Shown here: positions 22,845-26,600 of the stretch, piece after piece
How the letters are laid out: every line of letters starts with the position of its first letter
Numbering within the stretch: the stretch's first letter is position 1
Assembly (NCBI GenBank): GCA_004557285.1
Contig: SFEK01000008.1
Coordinates: 1-26,600, forward strand
Direction of reading: 5' to 3'
Source: Bacteroidales bacterium
GTDB lineage: Bacteria; Bacteroidota; Bacteroidia; Bacteroidales; Bacteroidaceae
Length of the DNA stretch: 26,600 nt
Program-made: the position numbers and the translations under genes
Notes under the pieces: generated by a model
Databases searched by the model: none
Told to the model about the DNA's origin: nothing
The model's input: only the letters and a program-made list of their open reading frames with translations

Positions 22845-22993
22845 CAACCTTTATCCTGGGACGGGTACGCATTGGGCATCACACCGTCATTGGCGGCAAC
22901 ATCTGGCTCACACACGATGTGCCTGCCCACTCGCGCATACTACAGAGACAAGCCACGGTAGAACTCTATTTCCAAGATGGGGCTGGCATCTAA
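22841..22993 (+). pseudogene. C-terminal relic of a serine O-acetyltransferase gene
   Basis: The frame gives about 50 residues ending at a TAA (22991-22993). It includes GRVRIGHHTVIGGNIWL and THDVPAHSRI, the left-handed beta-helix and C-terminal segment of CysE/EpsC-type serine acetyltransferases (compare the family's IGGNVWLT.SVP). A stop at 22829 and the repeat units lie directly upstream, so the N-terminal and catalytic two-thirds are missing. The intact family is about 180-310 residues. It appears to be the leftover 3' end of a gene lost by deletion or rearrangement at the repeats. It is unlikely to be expressed as an enzyme. Confidence 0.8.
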
Positions 22994-23068
22994 ATTCACG
23001 TCAAACAGCCCTTTTTCCCCTTTGCCACGAAAAAAAAGCATAAAGTGCACTAAAAAAGCATGTCTTTG

Positions 23069-23099
23069 TTTGTATTGTCTGTGATAAAGACTAACTTTG
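23069..23099 (+). promoter_or_regulatory. Consensus promoter of aroA
   Basis: TTTG (23069-23072), exactly 19 bases, then TAACTTTG (23092-23099) match the Bacteroidetes consensus fully. The predicted start is near 23105, leaving a leader of about 75 bases before the aroA ATG. Confidence 0.8.
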
Positions 23100-23178
23100 C
23101 ATAAAGAATTGACTTTTCTCCATCAGCAACGGGGGAAGAGGGCATTCAAAACGACGACAACAAGTGAAATCAGTAATT

Positions 23179-24435
23179 ATGAACTACAAAATATCCGCTC
23201 CCGACCGGCTGGAGGCAACCGTCAACCTGCCGGCATCCAAAAGCATCAGCAACAGAGTGCTGGTCATCCAGGCCCTTGCCGGCGGTCAGACCGTTCCCGA
23301 CAACCTGTCTGACTGTGACGACACGCAAGTCATCGTGCGCGCCCTGCACGACATGCCCTACACCATCGACATCAAGGCAGCCGGCACCGCCATGAGATTC
23401 CTTACGGCCTATCTGTCGGTGACAGAGGGGGAACACGTGATTACAGGTACAGAAAGGATGAAGCATCGCCCCATCTCCCTGCTGGTTGATGCCCTGCGAC
23501 GCCTCGGTGCAGACATCACATACGAAGGCGAAGAGGGTTTTCCACCCTTGAGGATAAGAGGAAACAAATTGAGGGGAGGCACACTTGAACTGTCGGGCAA
23601 TGTGAGTTCACAATACATCTCCGCACTACTGATGATTGGTCCCTTGCTGCAAGAAGGATTGCAGCTGCGCCTCACGGGCAACATCATCTCACGCCCCTAC
23701 ATCGACTTGACACTCTGCGCGATGCGCAACTTTGGCGCAGACGCCGAATGGACAGATGTTGACACCATTGTGGTGAAATGCCAACCCTATGTATGGCAAC
23801 CTTTCCACATCGAAAACGACTGGAGCGCCGCCTCTTATTGGTATGCGGCCATGGCCATGAGCCGAGACAACGAAGCCGAAATCCGTCTCAACGGCTTGAT
23901 GGACGGTTCGCATCAGGGCGATTCCGTCATCCGTTACCTGTTCAACATGCTTGGTGTCAGAACCTTGTTCAAGGCCAAAGAACAGGGCGTGATCACCACA
24001 GTGACATTGAAACGCTGTGCGAGCGTGTTGCCACGGTTGGATTACGACTTCATCAACCAGCCCGACATGGTGCAGACATTTGTGGTGTGTTGCGCCATGA
24101 TGAACATTCCATTTACGTTTAAAGGTCTTGGTTCCTTGAAAATCAAGGAAACCGACCGCGTGCAAGCATTGATTACCGAAATGCGCAAATTAGGATATGT
24201 GGTCGATGAACCCGAACCGGGAACCTTGTCATGGAATGGAGAGCGGTGCGAGGCACAGCCACATGCCGTCATCGACACTTATGAAGACCACCGCATGGCC
24301 ATGGCTTTTGCCCCCGCAGCATTGCTGTTGGGCGATGTGCGTATCCGTCAGCCACAGGTGGTGACCAAGTCATATCCACATTATTGGGACGATTTGCGCC
24401 AGGCAGGATTCACCCTTACACCAGAGGAGGACTGA
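23179..24435 (+). CDS. aroA: 3-phosphoshikimate 1-carboxyvinyltransferase (EPSP synthase)
   Basis: This 418-residue cytosolic enzyme joins PEP to shikimate 3-phosphate on the way to aromatic amino acids. Visible features are LPASKSISNRV with Lys21, AAGTAMRF (67-74, where the usual Asn of NAGTAMR is Ala), GNVSSQYISALL, KETDRVQAL, and YEDHRMAMAFA. The start is the ATG at 23179 (MNYKISAP); an upstream in-frame GTG at 23164 is less likely. It has its own consensus promoter. The 131-residue membrane protein starts 3 bases after its stop, so the two are probably co-transcribed. The length and motifs are typical, with sequence most like the Bacteroidetes branch. Confidence 0.95.
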   Translation: MNYKISAPDRLEATVNLPASKSISNRVLVIQALAGGQTVPDNLSDCDDTQVIVRALHDMPYTIDIKAAGTAMRFLTAYLSVTEGEHVITGTERMKHRPISLLVDALRRLGADITYEGEEGFPPLRIRGNKLRGGTLELSGNVSSQYISALLMIGPLLQEGLQLRLTGNIISRPYIDLTLCAMRNFGADAEWTDVDTIVVKCQPYVWQPFHIENDWSAASYWYAAMAMSRDNEAEIRLNGLMDGSHQGDSVIRYLFNMLGVRTLFKAKEQGVITTVTLKRCASVLPRLDYDFINQPDMVQTFVVCCAMMNIPFTFKGLGSLKIKETDRVQALITEMRKLGYVVDEPEPGTLSWNGERCEAQPHAVIDTYEDHRMAMAFAPAALLLGDVRIRQPQVVTKSYPHYWDDLRQAGFTLTPEED

Positions 24436-24438
24436 CAC

Positions 24439-24834
24439 ATGGTGCTGATAGCTACGCTGCTGCTTCTGGGATTGGCCATACTGGTGTTTGTGGCCCGAAG
24501 AAACAACCAAGAAACAGAGGTCCAGCCCTCTGAAGAAAAGACAAATGCCGAAACCTCGTGTGCATCGTGCACCTCACACACCGACAGTTGCATGCACGAT
24601 TGCCTGATGACCAAAGCCGTACAGGCACCTGAATACTTCGACGACGAGGAGCTTGATGCCTACAAAGACCGCCCCTCTGACAGCTACACCGATGAAGAAA
24701 CCGCACAGTTTGCCGAGGTGCTGTACACCATGCAGCAGGAAGAGGTGAAAGACTGGCTCACCAGTCTATCGTTGAGAGGAATCAATCTTCCCGACCAGCT
24801 CAAAGACGAGGCCATCATGCTGACAGAGGGATGA
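24439..24834 (+). CDS. Small membrane-anchored protein with a four-cysteine cluster, function unknown
   Basis: I do not recognise this 131-residue protein. It starts 3 bases after the aroA stop. Residues 2-19 form one hydrophobic helix followed by ARRNN, so the rest is probably cytoplasmic. Residues 41-55 hold Cys41, Cys44, Cys51 and Cys55 with His47 and His53 (pattern CxxC-x6-CxxxC), a possible metal or redox site. The remaining 75 residues are acidic (YFDDEELDAYKD, DSYTDEETAQF) and end with a predicted helical LTSLSLRGINLPDQLKDEA segment. The layout recalls small FeoB-associated Cys-rich membrane proteins, but I see no feoB and the tail is longer. Coding is supported by its tight spacing and sensible composition. 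Confidence 0.7.
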   Translation: MVLIATLLLLGLAILVFVARRNNQETEVQPSEEKTNAETSCASCTSHTDSCMHDCLMTKAVQAPEYFDDEELDAYKDRPSDSYTDEETAQFAEVLYTMQQEEVKDWLTSLSLRGINLPDQLKDEAIMLTEG

Positions 24835-24980
24835 CGGGCAGGTGGGTTTTTATTAACCGTTACAAATGTAAAACCTACGGTGGGAATTCATAGAGCGCAC
24901 CTGCAATAAAATCGCATTTTTTCAGTTATATTATTGGCTATGATGCCATTTTAACGTCGTATGGCCCCCAATTTACTTAC
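24835..24980. other. Intergenic region before the PorW/SprE-like gene
   Basis: No gene is seen. gcaggtg (24838-24844) and cacctgc (24898-24904) are complementary across 53 bases. tattattg (24929-24936) is one base off a -7 box, with no TTTG at -33. Neither is strong enough to call. Confidence 0.4.
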
Positions 24981-26600
24981 ATGGATATCCTGAATAAAAG
25001 ACATATCATCCCCCTTATTGCCGTGGCAGTGTTGTTGCTTGCGGCAGGATGCTCTACAGAAAAGAATACTTCGCAAAGCCGCTGGTGGCATTCTTTCAAT
25101 GCGAAGTATAATACCTATTATAATGGTTCGCTGGCTTATATTGACGGCTCTTTGGAAAAAGAGACGGGCAACAAGGACAATTTCACCGAGATGATTCCCC
25201 TCTATACGGTGGGCAACAAAACCAGCAAGGAATTGGGCAAGGCCAAATACGATGTGGCAATAGAAAAATGCCAGAAGGCCATCAAACTGCACAGCATCAA
25301 GCGGCGACCCGAATGGACGAAAAACCGGCAGAAGACTGAGCGTGATGTGGAGTGGCTCAACCGCAAGGAATACAACCCTTTCTTGTGGAAAGCATGGATG
25401 CTCATGGGACGCTCGCAGTTCATGAAAGGCGCATTCGACGAGGCCGCCTCCACCTTTGCCTACATGAGCCGCATGTATGCCACACAGCCAGCCATCTACG
25501 GCAGGGCAAGAGCGTGGCTGGCCAAATGCTACATCGAGCAAGACTGGGTGTATGATGCCGAAGACGTCATCTCCAAGATGCGCCGCGACTCGATGCACTG
25601 GCGTGCGCAGAAAGAATGGGATTATACCTATGCCGACTATTACATCCACACCCAACGCTATGAAGAGGCCATCCCCTATCTGCGCAAGGTGATTCGCCAT
25701 GAGATGCGCCGCAAGCAGAAAGCCCGCCAATGGTTTTTGATGGGACAGATGGAAGCCGCCCTGGGGCACAAGGAAAAGGCATATCAGGCCTACAAGCATG
25801 TCGTCAGACTGAACCCACCTTACGAACTGGAGTTCAATGCCCGCATTGCCATGACCGAGGTGATGGCCGGAGGACAGGCCAAGAAGATGGTCAGACGACT
25901 GAAACGCATGGCGGCATCCGACAACAACAAGGACTACCTTGACCAGGTGTATTATGCCATCGGCAATATATACATGAACCAACAGGACACGCTGAAGGCC
26001 ATTGCCGCCTACGAAAAGGGCAATACCCAATCCACCCGCAACGGCATCGAAAAAGGTGTGCTGCTGCTCAGGTTGGGTGACATTTATTGGACAATGGAGA
26101 GATTCAGCGATGCCGGTCGCTGTTATGGCGAGGCCATCGGCTTGCTGGACAAAGAGCGCGACGACTACAAGCAGTTGTCACAACGTTCCAAGGTGCTCGA
26201 CGAACTGGTGCCTTACACCGAAGCCATACACCTGCAAGACTCGCTGCAGGCACTGGCCAAGATGCCCGAGGCCGAGCGCAATGCTGCCATCGACCGCGTG
26301 ATTGAGGCATTGAAAAAGAAGGAGAAAGCCGAACGTGACGCACAGGCAGAGGCTAATGCCGAACAGCAACAGGCGGCACAAGGCGGCAACACCAACACAC
26401 AAAACAAGCCGAACAACACCCAGAATAACACCACCTCCAAGCAGGGCTTGTGGTATTTCTATAATCCCATGGCCGTCAGCCAGGGCAAGGAAGCATTCCA
26501 GAAACAATGGGGCAAGCGTGAAAATGTAGATGACTGGCAGCGTGTCAACAAGACAGTGGTGGCCATGGACAACGGCGAGATGGAACTGACCGACGAACAG
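24981..26600 (+). CDS. PorW/SprE-like TPR lipoprotein of the type IX secretion system (5' part, runs off the window)
   Basis: The frame is open from the ATG at 24981 to the window end, 540 residues, with no stop. The signal MDILNKRHI...LLLAAGC has a lipobox AAGC with Cys24. It is followed by STEKNTSQSRWWHSFNAKYN, which resembles the mature N-terminus of PorW/SprE lipoproteins (a short Cys-Ser-Thr start, then a conserved YN.YYNG region). TPR-like helix pairs fill about 120-440 (for example FLWKAWMLMGRSQFMKGAFDEA). A Glu/Lys/Ala helix and a Gln/Asn-rich linker follow at about 444-485, and a second folded part begins after that. In Porphyromonas and Flavobacterium, PorW/SprE is an outer-membrane-associated lipoprotein needed for type IX secretion and, in gliding species, motility. 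Full-length proteins are about 600-900 residues, so a large part lies outside the window. An ordinary TPR lipoprotein is the alternative. Confidence 0.75.
   Translation, partial: MDILNKRHIIPLIAVAVLLLAAGCSTEKNTSQSRWWHSFNAKYNTYYNGSLAYIDGSLEKETGNKDNFTEMIPLYTVGNKTSKELGKAKYDVAIEKCQKAIKLHSIKRRPEWTKNRQKTERDVEWLNRKEYNPFLWKAWMLMGRSQFMKGAFDEAASTFAYMSRMYATQPAIYGRARAWLAKCYIEQDWVYDAEDVISKMRRDSMHWRAQKEWDYTYADYYIHTQRYEEAIPYLRKVIRHEMRRKQKARQWFLMGQMEAALGHKEKAYQAYKHVVRLNPPYELEFNARIAMTEVMAGGQAKKMVRRLKRMAASDNNKDYLDQVYYAIGNIYMNQQDTLKAIAAYEKGNTQSTRNGIEKGVLLLRLGDIYWTMERFSDAGRCYGEAIGLLDKERDDYKQLSQRSKVLDELVPYTEAIHLQDSLQALAKMPEAERNAAIDRVIEALKKKEKAERDAQAEANAEQQQAAQGGNTNTQNKPNNTQNNTTSKQGLWYFYNPMAVSQGKEAFQKQWGKRENVDDWQRVNKTVVAMDNGEMELTDEQ

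Noticed and set aside
22762..23043. Plus-strand 93-residue frame across the repeats
   Set aside because: It runs through the repeats and out of frame across the serine acetyltransferase relic. The relic frame, not this one, carries the recognisable sequence.
23164..23166. GTG start for aroA
   Set aside because: The ATG at 23179 gives the N-terminus expected for the family; the five extra residues add nothing.
24929..24936. Possible -7 box (tattattg) before the PorW/SprE-like gene
   Set aside because: It is one base off the consensus and has no TTTG at the expected distance.

Overview
The window looks like a chromosomal segment of a Bacteroidales bacterium, most likely a Prevotella-type gut or rumen species. 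The reasons are: promoters of the Bacteroidetes form (TTTG, about 19 bases, TAnnTTTG) before several genes; a type III glutamine synthetase (GlnN); the LL-diaminopimelate aminotransferase (DapL) route to lysine and peptidoglycan; a propeller sensor joined to an AraC domain; GPH-type sugar transport next to a phosphorylase; and a PorW/SprE-like type IX secretion lipoprotein. I saw no tRNA, rRNA, CRISPR array, transposase or phage gene.

Region 1 (1-9650) is a beta-glucan/cellulose utilisation locus, all on the minus strand. A 939-residue membrane-tethered regulator (beta-propeller sensor, one membrane span, cytoplasmic AraC helix-turn-helix) lies upstream of a tight four-gene operon: GH5 lipoprotein, GH5 lipoprotein, GH94 cellobiose phosphorylase, GPH-family sugar symporter. 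The implied path is endo-cleavage of a beta-glucan by the lipoproteins, import of cellobiose by the symporter, and cytosolic phosphorolysis to glucose 1-phosphate plus glucose. There is no SusC/SusD pair in this segment. The regulator lacks the histidine kinase and receiver domains of a classical hybrid two-component system.

Region 2 (9650-17580) is amino-nitrogen metabolism. An M18 aminopeptidase and asparagine synthetase B are on the minus strand. A 353-base AT-rich divergent intergenic region separates them from dapF-dapL-glnN on the plus strand. A hairpin between converging genes closes the region.

Region 3 (17600-22670) is a minus-strand operon: PMCA-type calcium P-type ATPase, HAD hydrolase (overlapping the ATPase end), RibF, and a CPBP intramembrane protease. 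It is driven by a textbook Bacteroidetes promoter that lies inside a palindromic repeat.

Region 4 (22640-23000) is a non-coding patch of three palindromic repeat units abutting the C-terminal relic of a serine acetyltransferase gene.

Region 5 (23060-26600) is on the plus strand. A perfect-consensus promoter precedes aroA, which is followed 3 bases later by an unrecognised membrane-anchored protein with a four-cysteine cluster. The 5' part of a PorW/SprE-like TPR lipoprotein then runs off the window end.

The most unusual items are the kinase-less propeller-AraC regulator with an inverted repeat upstream of its probable target operon, the SusCD-free phosphorolytic glucan operon, and the palindrome cluster that carries a promoter and borders a gene relic.
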